This document shows positions 20,032 through 28,839 of a stretch of 64,000 bases of DNA, in pieces; within the stretch, counting starts at the first letter, position 1, and each line of letters begins with the position of its first letter. The notes beneath the pieces are model-generated. The model was not told where the DNA came from, did not search any database, and worked only from the letters and a program-made list of their open reading frames with translations. A program made the translations under genes and the position numbers. The stretch comes from Peptoniphilus asaccharolyticus DSM 20463 (GTDB lineage: Bacteria; Bacillota; Clostridia; Tissierellales; Peptoniphilaceae): the NCBI RefSeq assembly GCF_900176115.1, contig NZ_FWWR01000017.1, positions 186,001 through 250,000 of the forward strand, in the 5' to 3' direction.

Positions 20032-20262
20032 GGCTCTATGTCAAATGTTGGAGAGGTTCGTTAACTCGAGTCTCTTTCTTTATGTAAAAATGGGCACATA
20101 GACGCAAATTAAGACATCAAAACTAAAATAACAAAAAACAACCAAAAATAAGTATGGCAAACAAAACCCCTAGGGGTTTTGCAAAATTTTTCCATTTTTC
20201 TAATCACTACTTACAAGCAAACATAATTCTCTTTCTAAACAAATTGAAATTTGAAAGTATTA
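20032..20262 (-). mobile_element. Remnant of an ISL3-family element (3' end only)
   Basis: This stretch is the reverse complement, by eye over 90% similar, of the right end of the ISL3 element at 60416 back to about 60190. It begins with the terminal repeat GGCTCTATGTCAAAT, includes the AAAACCCCTAGGGGTTTT palindrome, and ends within the last 15-20 transposase codons (LFRKRIMFACK). The rest of the element is absent. Its inner breakpoint lies only about 30 bp from the 47-aa ORF stop. Confidence 0.85.
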
Positions 20263-20294
20263 AATGCTTAATTGCTTATTTGCTTACATGAAGC

Positions 20295-20438
20295 CTATCG
20301 GCACATTTTTTTTGCTGTTACAGCTATATCTAAAAAGTTAATGGCTGATCCAACTTTTCCTTTTTTAACTGAGTTTTCTGCGTATCTTTTACAAGCATTA
20401 ACTTCTGTTTCTATTCTTTCCAAAATTTCTTGTTTCAT
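20295..20438 (-). CDS. Small ORF, 47 aa, unknown function
   Basis: Starts at ATG 20438 with AAGGGAGAA 6 nt upstream, inside the right copy of the 210-bp repeat. The product is basic and helical (MKQEILERIETEVNAC... to ...TAKKMCR) with two Cys. I do not recognise it. A longer frame starting at 20576 would run through the repeat terminator and is unlikely. A truncated sibling start lies at 9751. The C-terminus is close to the ISL3 remnant and may itself be altered. Confidence 0.5.
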   Translation of the reverse strand: MKQEILERIETEVNACKRYAENSVKKGKVGSAINFLDIAVTAKKMCR

Positions 20439-20639
20439 ACACAATTCTCCCTTTTTGATATACACATATTCCCGTACTATTAAAGATAAGTCAAGACAAT
20501 GGAAATCTATTATTATACAATTAATCAAATTAAAAAGGCTAAGAACATCTCTGTTCTTAATCTTTTCTCTTGCCACCTAAAGACTCTTTAAATCAGTTTT
20601 TCTAAAATCCCTAATTAAACGAGCCTTTAGGGGTCTTTT
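20430..20639 (-). repeat. Right copy of the 210-bp inverted repeat
   Basis: Mirror of 9550-9759 (gapless, eight mismatches by eye). On the minus strand it follows the DUF4300 gene terminator and supplies a terminator hairpin (about 20541-20573), promoter-like TTGACT/GAATAT and the start of the 47-aa ORF. Confidence 0.92.
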
Positions 20640-20659
20640 TTAGTTTGAAAATTTATGTG

Positions 20660-20688
20660 AAAAAAAGAGCCCCGCCAATTCGGAACTC
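20660..20688 (-). terminator. Terminator of the DUF4300-like gene
   Basis: On the minus strand GAGTTCC pairs with GGGGCTC (two G-T pairs) around an 8-nt loop, followed by seven T. It sits just past the stop of the lipoprotein gene. Confidence 0.7.
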
Positions 20689-20696
20689 GGTGTAAG

Positions 20697-21512
20697 TTAA
20701 TTTAAAAAGGTATCGTTTAAAGTGATTATCGGTTGTGATTCGGGTTGACCTTCAGAAAAATCATATTTATTAAGTAAATAATCTTTGAGTTGGGTTAAAT
20801 TTGAGAATCTAACAACTTGATATGGTTCAGAAAAAGATAATTTTTCGATAAAAGTCAAACTATCTTTTTCTTCAATGAGTATTCCTGTATGGCCTACAAA
20901 TAAATTATTTTTATTTGGATTCATAGATTGGTCGTGAATGTATACGCAAACCAATTTCACATTTGAATCTTTAAATTTAAAATCAAATTTTTTATAGTTC
21001 TCAGCAATTGTAGCTTTGTGGACTTCTATATCCTTTGTGTTTTGAGTTTTAAAACTTTGATATAGTGTGTTGAACTTAGCCATATCTTCTTCTGAGAATT
21101 TATCATGTTTTAATGTTTCGTGGTCGAATATAAGAAAGTCTAAAGAATTTTCATCAAATCCATTTCCATTAAATAAATTTTTATATAGAGTAAATGATGT
21201 TATTCTACAGTTGTAGCCAATGTAATCATTTTTCGCATTCCAATTATCTTGCAAAACATAAGGGTCATATTCTGGTTCCTTCAGTTGAGTGAAGTCCGCG
21301 ACCATTTTTTCTGTGCCAACAGAGTCGTAGAATTTTGAAATCTGACTCTTAAAAGTGTCAACTTGTTCAGCAGATATTCCATTTTCAATAAGTTTATTTG
21401 AAATAGTGTCGATTGATTTTTCATCTATTAAATTAGAATAAGTAGGTGTAGTTTGTTTTGAACAGCCGACTATAAGAGCCAACAGCAAACTAATTAATAA
21501 ATATTTTTTCAT
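20697..21512 (-). CDS. DUF4300-like lipoprotein
   Basis: A 271-aa lipoprotein: MKKYLLISLLLALIVGCSK, lipobox IVGC with Cys 17. The body has NCRITSFTLYKN (near 100), FVGHTGILIEE (near 205) and FIEKLSFSEPYQVVRF (near 220), which fit my memory of the DUF4300 family of Gram-positive lipoproteins. The function of that family is unknown. AAGGAG is the binding site. It lies downstream of the AI-2E-type gene on the same strand but a hairpin (21540-21562) separates them. Confidence 0.7.
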   Translation of the reverse strand: MKKYLLISLLLALIVGCSKQTTPTYSNLIDEKSIDTISNKLIENGISAEQVDTFKSQISKFYDSVGTEKMVADFTQLKEPEYDPYVLQDNWNAKNDYIGYNCRITSFTLYKNLFNGNGFDENSLDFLIFDHETLKHDKFSEEDMAKFNTLYQSFKTQNTKDIEVHKATIAENYKKFDFKFKDSNVKLVCVYIHDQSMNPNKNNLFVGHTGILIEEKDSLTFIEKLSFSEPYQVVRFSNLTQLKDYLLNKYDFSEGQPESQPIITLNDTFLN

Positions 21513-21539
21513 TTTAAGTTCTCCTTAATTAATTTAAAA

Positions 21540-21562
21540 GACTTATCCGATTGGGATAAGTC
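21540..21562 (-). terminator. Hairpin between the AI-2E-type gene and the lipoprotein gene
   Basis: A perfect 9-bp stem (GACTTATCC with GGATAAGTC) and a 5-nt loop. On the minus strand it is followed by TTTTAAATT, so it is a modest terminator that may only attenuate. Confidence 0.55.
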
Positions 21563-21594
21563 GAAATTTATTTTACTTTCTATTCTGTGATACA

Positions 21595-22815
21595 TCATGT
21601 TGGTGTATTTTCTTTTAGTTTTGAATTCATATTCAATTTGTTTAGTCTGTAGTTGGTATATTCTCCAAGTAGTGTGTAGATTACAGCTACAAGAGGAATG
21701 AAAATCCACATTCCAACAATACCACCAATAGCACCACCCACTATGGTAGCAAATAGAGACCACATGGCAGGTATGCCAAGTTTGTCTCCAACAATTTTTG
21801 GATAAATTATATTACCTTGTATTTGTTGAAGTACAATCATCAATACCAAGAAAAATACTGCTTGCATCGGAGAGTCTATAAGAATAAATATAAAACCTAT
21901 GGCAGCTCCGATAAGTGGCCCTACAATTGGAATTAAGTCGGAAAATCCTACAAGAACGGATATCATAGGTGCATAAGGCATTCTCAAAACCAACATCGAT
22001 GCAAAAGTCATCACACCTATTATAACTGCATCCAGCAATTGTCCTTTTACAAAATTAAAGAAGTAGAAATCAATTAGATTTCCAACGTGGATTATAAAAC
22101 CACCGATTTTAGTTCCGCCTACTGAGTATAACATTCGCTTAGTTTGTCTGCCTAAATTATCTTTGTCTAATAAAACATAAATGCTAAATACAAAAGCTAA
22201 TAGACCATTGGCAAAGCCGGAAAAAATTTTGTTGGCAATTCCTGAGGCTGTTTGAACAGCATTTGCATCAAAGCTCAAATCATCTTTTAAAAAGAAGTGT
22301 TTAATTTGCTCAAATAAATAATTTAAACTCAGTGAATTATAAAAATGTTGAACTTTTTTTGCTAATGGTTCTAGTTTTGGAAAGCCTTTTAAGAGTTCGA
22401 TAAGTCTTTTAAAGAAAAGTGGCATTTGCTTTTCTAAAGATTGTAAAGAGGTAACCAACTGAGGAATTACCATAGCCATCATAAATGTTACAATTGATAT
22501 GACCAATAACAAAGTAATGCATAAAGAAATACCTCTTGCAGCTTTTTTCAAAAATTTTGAATTAGTTTTTTTCAAAATTAATTTTTCGAAAAAGTTCATT
22601 GGTATTTTAAGTACAAAAGCTATTGCACCACCCAATAAAAATGGAAATAAAATTGATACTACTTTACTGAAAATCAGTTGAACTGATGTGAATTTCAAAA
22701 AGAAAAAGTATAACAAAATTCCGCCAAATACTATGAGTGCTAAGTTAGTTTGATTTTTATTGTAAGTTGAATAGCTTTCTGTTGTGTGTTTATTTAGTTC
22801 TAAATTTTCTTTCAT
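21595..22815 (-). CDS. AI-2E family membrane protein (YtvI/PerM-like)
   Basis: A 406-aa polytopic membrane protein. It has a charged N-terminal 25 residues, paired N-terminal membrane segments, a soluble helical stretch (about 120-190) and five or so C-terminal segments including GFSDLIPIVGPLIGAAIGF, the conserved family motif. Family members are linked to AI-2 export or Na+(Li+)/H+ antiport in different organisms, so the substrate is open. The gene is probably monocistronic. Confidence 0.85.
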   Translation of the reverse strand: MKENLELNKHTTESYSTYNKNQTNLALIVFGGILLYFFFLKFTSVQLIFSKVVSILFPFLLGGAIAFVLKIPMNFFEKLILKKTNSKFLKKAARGISLCITLLLVISIVTFMMAMVIPQLVTSLQSLEKQMPLFFKRLIELLKGFPKLEPLAKKVQHFYNSLSLNYLFEQIKHFFLKDDLSFDANAVQTASGIANKIFSGFANGLLAFVFSIYVLLDKDNLGRQTKRMLYSVGGTKIGGFIIHVGNLIDFYFFNFVKGQLLDAVIIGVMTFASMLVLRMPYAPMISVLVGFSDLIPIVGPLIGAAIGFIFILIDSPMQAVFFLVLMIVLQQIQGNIIYPKIVGDKLGIPAMWSLFATIVGGAIGGIVGMWIFIPLVAVIYTLLGEYTNYRLNKLNMNSKLKENTPT

Positions 22816-22845
22816 AATTATCCTTTTCTTCTTTTTATTATTTTC

Positions 22846-23364
22846 TTAATAATCGTGATACATGGAGTCTAGCATAAATACGCTTGATAAGAAAAACATT
22901 GTCAGGTCTGAATATTCTTCATCAAAGATTAAAGTGTATTCTTTTTTAGAGCGAACTAAGTTTCCCTTAATGGAAGCAATCTCTATACCTTTTAATAGCG
23001 CAGAATAGGATTGAGATTTGACTTCTCCCCAAAGCGTAATCTTCCCAAGAGGAGTCCTGAAATATAAATCAGGTACTCTAAAGTTTTTACCCTCTCTGAC
23101 TATAATTGAATTATTTTTTGATTTAATAGTGAACAAAGTATCGTTTATTATATTTTTAATATGTTTATAGATAACCAGTTGTTGTTTTTTATTTTCATTA
23201 AACACTCTTATTTTAGAAGAATAAATCCCCTCTCCCTTAACCAGATTTACAATGAGAGAATACAAATCTACATGACCTTCGTATATTAATTTATCTTCTT
23301 GAAAAACTTCGTATTTAAAATCATCAATTATTGAATGGTCACATTTTATAACAAGACTTGTCAT
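22846..23364 (-). CDS. Hypothetical protein with a tubby/LURP-one-like pattern
   Basis: A 172-aa soluble protein without signal peptide. The strand pattern and the late segment ITLWGEVKSQSY... IASIKGNLV... YTLIFDEEYSDLTMFFLSSVFMLDSMYHD resemble the C-terminal half of tubby/LURP-one-related (YxjI-like) proteins, which end in a hydrophobic helix with an Asp. This is fold-level guesswork; function is unknown. It ends 30 nt before the AI-2E-type start, so the two may be cotranscribed. Confidence 0.6.
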   Translation of the reverse strand: MTSLVIKCDHSIIDDFKYEVFQEDKLIYEGHVDLYSLIVNLVKGEGIYSSKIRVFNENKKQQLVIYKHIKNIINDTLFTIKSKNNSIIVREGKNFRVPDLYFRTPLGKITLWGEVKSQSYSALLKGIEIASIKGNLVRSKKEYTLIFDEEYSDLTMFFLSSVFMLDSMYHDY

Positions 23365-23497
23365 TTTATCACCTTTGATTTAAAATCTAGAATTCATATT
23401 TAATTAAACATAAATTCTATATTAATTTTACATTAGAGGGATTGTAACTTCAATCTAACTTTTACTTAGAAAGCTTTAATTAAAAAGTTATCTATTG

Positions 23498-23503
23498 TAT
23501 AAT
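23498..23503 (+). promoter_or_regulatory. -10 element of the cation exporter/Trk operon
   Basis: TATAAT preceded 16 nt upstream by TTAATT. It lies about 25 nt before the apparent start of the CDF gene and is the only good -10 before the run of four closely packed genes. Confidence 0.45.
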
Positions 23504-23522
23504 AGCTTTAAAAATAGGGGGC

Positions 23523-24656
23523 ATTGAAATAGAAAAGATAATTATAGAGAATAATAGAGAAAAAACGACATTTAGAACTGCTACAGTAGGAATAATATCA
23601 AACTTATTTTTAGTTACGCTAAAGGTGTTTGTATATTTTGGCACTGGTTCGGTTTCTGTGTTGGCAGATGCAATAAACAATTTAACAGACTCAATGTCTT
23701 CATTAATAACACTAATTGGTGCAAAGATATCAAATATGCCGGCTGATTCAGAGCATCCTTATGGACATGGAAGGATGGAATACATTGCCGGTTTAGTGGT
23801 ATCAGCATTGGTTTTATTTGCAGGTTTTGAGTTTATTAGAGCATCGGTAGGAAAGATTATACATCCTTCAGAAGTTAGCTACACAAGTTTGAGTGTGGCT
23901 ATAATGTTTGTATCATGCATTGTAAAATTTTTGATGAGTGTACTTTATAAAAAAGTTGGAAATAGAATAAATTCGTATCCTATACTCGCTCAATCAAAGG
24001 ATTCTATCTCAGATGTGTTTGTGACAGGAGTAGTTATAATTTCGATTTTTGTATATAAATTTACAGGATACTTGGTAGATGGATGGGCTGGACTTTTAGT
24101 TAGTTTTTTTATTTTATATCAAGGCTATGATTTGATAAAGGAAACTATAAGCACAATTCTTGGAAATACAAATCCTGAAGAAATTAAAGAAGTTGAAAAA
24201 ATTGTCATGACATATAAAGAGATTATAAGTGTTCACGATATTGTTATAGTGGATTTTGGACCTGAGAAAATCTATGCGTGGATGGATGTCGAGTTAGATG
24301 ACAAGATGGGCATTGTTCAAGCGCATAGGATAATAGACAAAATAGAGAGAGAAATATACGAAAGTAAAGGATATCACGCAAGCATACACTTAGATCCGGT
24401 GGGTTCTTATTCTATAAGAGAAAAAGAAACTATAGAAAAATTAAATGAACTCATAAGAGATGACAAAAGATTTTGTTCATTTCACGATTTATCTATAAGT
24501 GGTGAAGAAGTGACGGTAGATATTGTAGTTGATGGAAATTTAGTAAGGTCTGAAAAAGACGAAGCTAATGTAAAAAATATAGTAGCTGAGATTTTAAACG
24601 AAGAGGGAATAAAGAATTTTGTAAAGATAGACAAGATATTTAAAGGGGAAATTTAA
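23523..24656 (+). CDS. Cation diffusion facilitator, manganese-type (MntE-like)
   Basis: About 377 aa. The metal-site motifs are NNLTD in TM2 (N-x-x-x-D) and DSISD in TM5 (D-x-x-x-D); zinc/iron members have His at the first TM5 position, and this N/D-D pattern is known from Mn2+ exporters. A HPYGHGRMEY motif and a C-terminal cytoplasmic domain follow. The start is odd: the first ATG/GTG/TTG-type codon in frame is GTG 23625, which would delete most of TM1, but the frame is open and family-like (FRTATVGIISNLFLVTLKVF) back to ATT 23523, just after AGGGGG; ATA 23529 is the alternative. It abuts trkA directly. Confidence 0.82.
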   Translation: MEIEKIIIENNREKTTFRTATVGIISNLFLVTLKVFVYFGTGSVSVLADAINNLTDSMSSLITLIGAKISNMPADSEHPYGHGRMEYIAGLVVSALVLFAGFEFIRASVGKIIHPSEVSYTSLSVAIMFVSCIVKFLMSVLYKKVGNRINSYPILAQSKDSISDVFVTGVVIISIFVYKFTGYLVDGWAGLLVSFFILYQGYDLIKETISTILGNTNPEEIKEVEKIVMTYKEIISVHDIVIVDFGPEKIYAWMDVELDDKMGIVQAHRIIDKIEREIYESKGYHASIHLDPVGSYSIREKETIEKLNELIRDDKRFCSFHDLSISGEEVTVDIVVDGNLVRSEKDEANVKNIVAEILNEEGIKNFVKIDKIFKGEI

Positions 24657-26018
24657 ATGAAAGTATTGATAGCAGGTGCTGGGAAACTTGGAATAAAGTT
24701 GGCTCAAGCCCTTATATCAGAAAACTGTGATGTTACAATTTTGGATTCGGACGAAACTGTAATAGAATACGTAAATAATACACTGGATGTTTTAACTGTA
24801 AATGAAAGTGCTCTTAACTTTGAAGTTTTAAAAGAACTTGAAATTGAAAAGTATGATTTGTTGTTGGCGACTACGAATAGCGATGAGTCAAATGTTTTGA
24901 TGTCAATTATCTCTAAGAAATTAGGAGTTAAGAAGGTGATAGCAAGAGTTAGAAATCCTGAGTACAACAATCAAATTCAAGCGATTAGAGAAGAACTTGG
25001 GATAGATTATATTATAAATCCTGACTATGCTACAGCTGTCGCAATAGAAAAGTATCTACTTAAAAGATATATGCTGATGAGTGATGAGTTTGCGGGCGGA
25101 AGAGTTAAGTTAGTCGATTTTAATATAGGTCAAGATCCGACTTTTGTAGGGAAGAAGATAAAAGAATTAAACGGTTTTAAAAAGATGCTAATAGCGGCTG
25201 TTTCGAGAAGTGGCAGAACTATAATTCCAAACGGAGAAACTATCTTAGAGAGTAATGATGTAATAATGATTGTTGGTGCAAGTACCACAATTGAAAAATT
25301 CGACGAAGAACATTCTGGTATAAATAAACATCGTTCGCTTAAAAAAGTTATGATAGTTGGCGGAGGGAAGTTAGGGCTTTATCTTGGAAGATTATTGAGC
25401 AAGGAAAAGATAGACACCACAATAGTTGAAATTTCCAAAAGCAGATGTTATCAATTAATGGAAAAATTGCCTGAGAGTATAATAATAAATGCCGATGGGA
25501 CAGATTTTAATGTTTTACAAGAAGAAATGTTAAAAGAATATGATGCTTTTGTGTGCGCAACTGGTATAGACGAGACAAATTTGTTGATGGCACTTGCCGT
25601 AAAACAATTTGGCATGTATAAATCGGTGGCGAAGATTTCAAGGCAAAATTATAAGAAAATATTGGATAAGTTAGAGGTTGATGCTGCATTTAATTCGGCT
25701 TATATAACAGCTAATGAAATAATAAAGACCATAAGAGGTTCAGGTTCTATAACTGTAAATTTAATGAGTGATGGAGAGACAGAATTTTCTGAAATAATGC
25801 TAAAAAAAGGTATACCTGTTTTAGATAGACCTATAAAAGATATTAGCTTGCCTGAGGGGATATTGATAACCTCAATAGTGAGAGGAAATGATGTAATAAT
25901 TCCAAAGGGAGAAGACATTTTGAGAGAAGAGGACAGGATAGTTGTCTTGGCGACAAACAAACAGGTTGGAAATCTTAAAAACTTTTTCTTTTCTAAAAAG
26001 AAGAGGTGGCTGATATGA
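24657..26018 (+). CDS. trkA: Trk K+ transport regulatory subunit TrkA (first copy)
   Basis: A 453-aa cytoplasmic protein with two RCK-N/RCK-C halves. NAD-binding glycine motifs are MKVLIAGAGKLGIKLA (N-terminus) and VMIVGGGKLGLYLG (near 231), each with an acidic residue at the end of the second strand. It gates the TrkH channel in response to nucleotides. ATG follows the CDF stop without a gap, and its last four bases overlap the trkH start (ATGA), indicating coupled translation. Confidence 0.92.
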   Translation: MKVLIAGAGKLGIKLAQALISENCDVTILDSDETVIEYVNNTLDVLTVNESALNFEVLKELEIEKYDLLLATTNSDESNVLMSIISKKLGVKKVIARVRNPEYNNQIQAIREELGIDYIINPDYATAVAIEKYLLKRYMLMSDEFAGGRVKLVDFNIGQDPTFVGKKIKELNGFKKMLIAAVSRSGRTIIPNGETILESNDVIMIVGASTTIEKFDEEHSGINKHRSLKKVMIVGGGKLGLYLGRLLSKEKIDTTIVEISKSRCYQLMEKLPESIIINADGTDFNVLQEEMLKEYDAFVCATGIDETNLLMALAVKQFGMYKSVAKISRQNYKKILDKLEVDAAFNSAYITANEIIKTIRGSGSITVNLMSDGETEFSEIMLKKGIPVLDRPIKDISLPEGILITSIVRGNDVIIPKGEDILREEDRIVVLATNKQVGNLKNFFFSKKKRWLI

Positions 26019-27466
26019 ATAGAGGACTTATTGTAAAAATATTGGGAATACTTGTTTTAATTGAGGGGGTTTTTATGCTCCCTTCAACTGTATACTCCGG
26101 TATTACAAATGATGGGGCTTTTAATTCTTTTTTATTGACACTTACAGTTTTATCAATCGCTGGAATAACAGCATATTTTTTCATAGATACAAAATCTACA
26201 ATAACTCCGAAAGATGGAATCGCGATAGTTACATGCGGATGGATTGTAGTTTCGCTTTTTGGAGCATTGCCACTTTATCTATCGGCTTCTGTTCCAACGT
26301 ATATAGATGGATTTTTTGAGATAGTTTCAGGTTTCACAACGACAGGAGCAAGTGTAATAGGAGATATATCTATAGTACCTAAGTCTGTAGTGCTTTGGAG
26401 AAGTACCACACACTGGATTGGCGGTATGGGTATTTTGGTGTTCACACTTTCTCTATTACCAAGACTTGGAGTTGGTGGATTTCAAATTTTTAAAGCTGAA
26501 TCTCCCGGGCCAATAGCAGGTAAGATAGATCCAAAGATGAGCCAAACTGCTAAGAGGTTGTATTCAATATATTTAGTAATTACATTAATCTTATTTGTTT
26601 TACTTCTCTTGGGCGGTATGAGTGCATTTGATTCAATAATACATACTTTTGGGGTTGTTGGAACAGGTGGTTTTTCATCTAAAGTAGATTCTGTAGGACA
26701 CTTCAAAGGCAACTACATACCTCTTGTGATGAGTGTATTTATGATGATATGCGGTACTAATTTTACAATGCACTACTATTTATACAAAAAGAAACTTAGC
26801 TCCATATATAAAGATGAAGAGCTAAAAGCTTTTTATTTTATAATTTTTACTGCAATTTTAATAATAACTATAAATTTATTTCAAAATGGTTTTGGAACTC
26901 TTGAAGATGTGATTGTAAAAGCTATTTTTCAAGTTACATCAATTGCCTCAACATCTGGTTTTGCAAATGCAGATTTTGATATGTGGCCCGCTGCGTCTAA
27001 ATTTGTACTGTTGATTTTATATTTCTTTGGTTCATGCGCAGGGTCAACAGCTGGTGGGATTAAAATAATCAGAATATTGATTTTATATAAGACAATAAAA
27101 AGAGAAATTGTAAAGGTAATACATCCAAAGGCGGTAATACCTATAAAAATAAATGGTAAGATAATAAACGAAGAGATAGTGATGGGCATATTTGCATTTT
27201 TGGGAATATACATGGCAATTTTCTTAGGGGCAAGTTTGTTAGTAACCTTAAGTGGAATGGATATATTGACTTCTATTTCGTCTGTTGCGACTATGCTCTC
27301 TAATGTCGGCCCGGGATTTGCAATGGTAGGGCCAACCAAAACTTTTGAATTTTATTCTAGCGGATATAAGCTGATGTTCTCGCTACTCATGTTGCTTGGT
27401 AGATTGGAGTTCTTTACCATAATAGCGCTTATAATGCCAAAACAAAGTATAAGGGGAGACTTTTAA
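26015..27466 (+). CDS. trkH: TrkH-type potassium uptake channel
   Basis: A 483-aa membrane protein of the TrkH/KtrB superfamily with four pore loops: TTGASVIGD, GTGGFSSK, STSGFANAD and SNVGPGFAMVGP, each with the filter glycine. ATG 26015 is preferred over GTG 26006 because AAGAGGTGG at 26001-26009 serves it and it overlaps trkA by ATGA. It overlaps the following trkA paralogue by one base (TAATG). Confidence 0.93.
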   Translation: MNRGLIVKILGILVLIEGVFMLPSTVYSGITNDGAFNSFLLTLTVLSIAGITAYFFIDTKSTITPKDGIAIVTCGWIVVSLFGALPLYLSASVPTYIDGFFEIVSGFTTTGASVIGDISIVPKSVVLWRSTTHWIGGMGILVFTLSLLPRLGVGGFQIFKAESPGPIAGKIDPKMSQTAKRLYSIYLVITLILFVLLLLGGMSAFDSIIHTFGVVGTGGFSSKVDSVGHFKGNYIPLVMSVFMMICGTNFTMHYYLYKKKLSSIYKDEELKAFYFIIFTAILIITINLFQNGFGTLEDVIVKAIFQVTSIASTSGFANADFDMWPAASKFVLLILYFFGSCAGSTAGGIKIIRILILYKTIKREIVKVIHPKAVIPIKINGKIINEEIVMGIFAFLGIYMAIFLGASLLVTLSGMDILTSISSVATMLSNVGPGFAMVGPTKTFEFYSSGYKLMFSLLMLLGRLEFFTIIALIMPKQSIRGDF

Positions 27467-28830
27467 TGGAAAAAGTACTTTTAGTTGGAAGTGGATATGT
27501 TGGATTAAAAATTCTGTCTGCCATATCTTCTGAAATGGATGTTACTGTAGTAGATAAAAATATAAATAGCATAAAAGAGATTGTGGAGACGGACAATGTG
27601 CATCCGATTTATGGGAATGTAGAAGATAGAAATTTCGTTATGAATTTGTTTAAAGAGTCCTATGATTTTGTAGTGGCGGTTACAAATTCTGACAAGACAA
27701 ATATTTTATTATCTACAATGGCCAAGAAGAATGGCACAAAGTGTACAATAGCATCTATTTTTCAAAAAGATTCTGTCGAGCAGTTAACTTTTTTAAAGCA
27801 AAGTATCGGACTGGATAGAATGTATAATATGGCAATAGAAATGTCTGCTGAAGTTGAAAGAATAATAAAGGGAAATTTGAGTTATCAGTCAGATGTTTTT
27901 GGAAAGGGAAGAATAGAAGTAGTTGGCCATTCTGTTGAAATGGATAGGAACTTTGTTGGACAAAAGATAAAAGATATTGGAGAATTAAAAACTCTTTTGG
28001 TAGTAGGTATATCACGAAGAGGAGATATTATAATTCCAAACGGAGATACGGTTATAGACGAAGATGACTATCTATATATAATGGGTCTTGCAAAAGATAT
28101 TTTAAATTTCAAGAACAAGCATTTTAGAATAGAATACAAACCTAATAGAAAAATCTTGCTGGTTGGAGTGAATGAATTCAGCTTGCAGATAGCAGAAGTT
28201 TTTAAAGACTATGATATAACCATAGTTGAAGAAAATATTGAGAAGATAAGAAAGTACAGAACGGCATATTCAAACGTCTACATTCACAAAGCTAAGCTAA
28301 GAGGTGGAGAATTCTTTAAGAATTTTAAAAACTATGACGCTACAATAATAACAACTGAAAACGATGAATTGAATTTGATACTTGGAACAATTGCCAACAG
28401 AAACAAAATCAATCAAGTTATGGTGAAGTTATCTGACACAAGTTACGAATCAATAGTGGATGAGATGAATTTTACTTCTGTTTTAAAACCTATGGACGTA
28501 GTAGCTAATCAGATTATAAAAAAACTTAGATCTGATAGAGGAATTTCGATTTATATGGCATTTAATAACCAAGCGGAAGTATATGAATTTAAATTAAAAG
28601 ATGATTCAGCTCTGATTGGCAAAACTTTGATGGAGATGCATGTTCCTACGGGCATGTTGGTAGGAGGAATAATAAGAAAAGACGGAATGGCTGTTATTCC
28701 AAGAGGTAAGACTATAGTTGAAAAGGGAGACAATTTAGTAATATTCTGTAAAAACGATAGTAAGGATAAATTAAATAGATTTTTAGGCGTAGAAAGTCGA
28801 AGGAGCTTTATACAGAGTATTTTTTCATAA
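27466..28830 (+). CDS. Second TrkA-like RCK protein
   Basis: A 454-aa paralogue with two RCK halves. The first has an intact glycine motif (VLLVGSGYVGLKIL); in the second, KILLVGVNEFSLQIAEVF lacks the GxGxxG glycines, so this half probably does not bind NAD normally. RCK-C segments are near 150-220 and 375-450. Having two distinct TrkA proteins flank one TrkH suggests a mixed regulatory ring or two alternative regulators. AGGGGAG is the binding site. Confidence 0.85.
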   Translation: MEKVLLVGSGYVGLKILSAISSEMDVTVVDKNINSIKEIVETDNVHPIYGNVEDRNFVMNLFKESYDFVVAVTNSDKTNILLSTMAKKNGTKCTIASIFQKDSVEQLTFLKQSIGLDRMYNMAIEMSAEVERIIKGNLSYQSDVFGKGRIEVVGHSVEMDRNFVGQKIKDIGELKTLLVVGISRRGDIIIPNGDTVIDEDDYLYIMGLAKDILNFKNKHFRIEYKPNRKILLVGVNEFSLQIAEVFKDYDITIVEENIEKIRKYRTAYSNVYIHKAKLRGGEFFKNFKNYDATIITTENDELNLILGTIANRNKINQVMVKLSDTSYESIVDEMNFTSVLKPMDVVANQIIKKLRSDRGISIYMAFNNQAEVYEFKLKDDSALIGKTLMEMHVPTGMLVGGIIRKDGMAVIPRGKTIVEKGDNLVIFCKNDSKDKLNRFLGVESRRSFIQSIFS

Positions 28831-28839
28831 GGAGAGAGT

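Noticed and set aside
20295-20576. 93-aa version of the small minus-strand ORF
   Set aside because: Its first 46 codons cross a terminator hairpin and promoter-like sequence inside the repeat; ATG 20438 has a proper binding site.
20272-20580. Plus-strand 102-aa frame at the right inverted repeat
   Set aside because: It is antisense to the 47-aa ORF and repeat, with no binding site or recognisable product.
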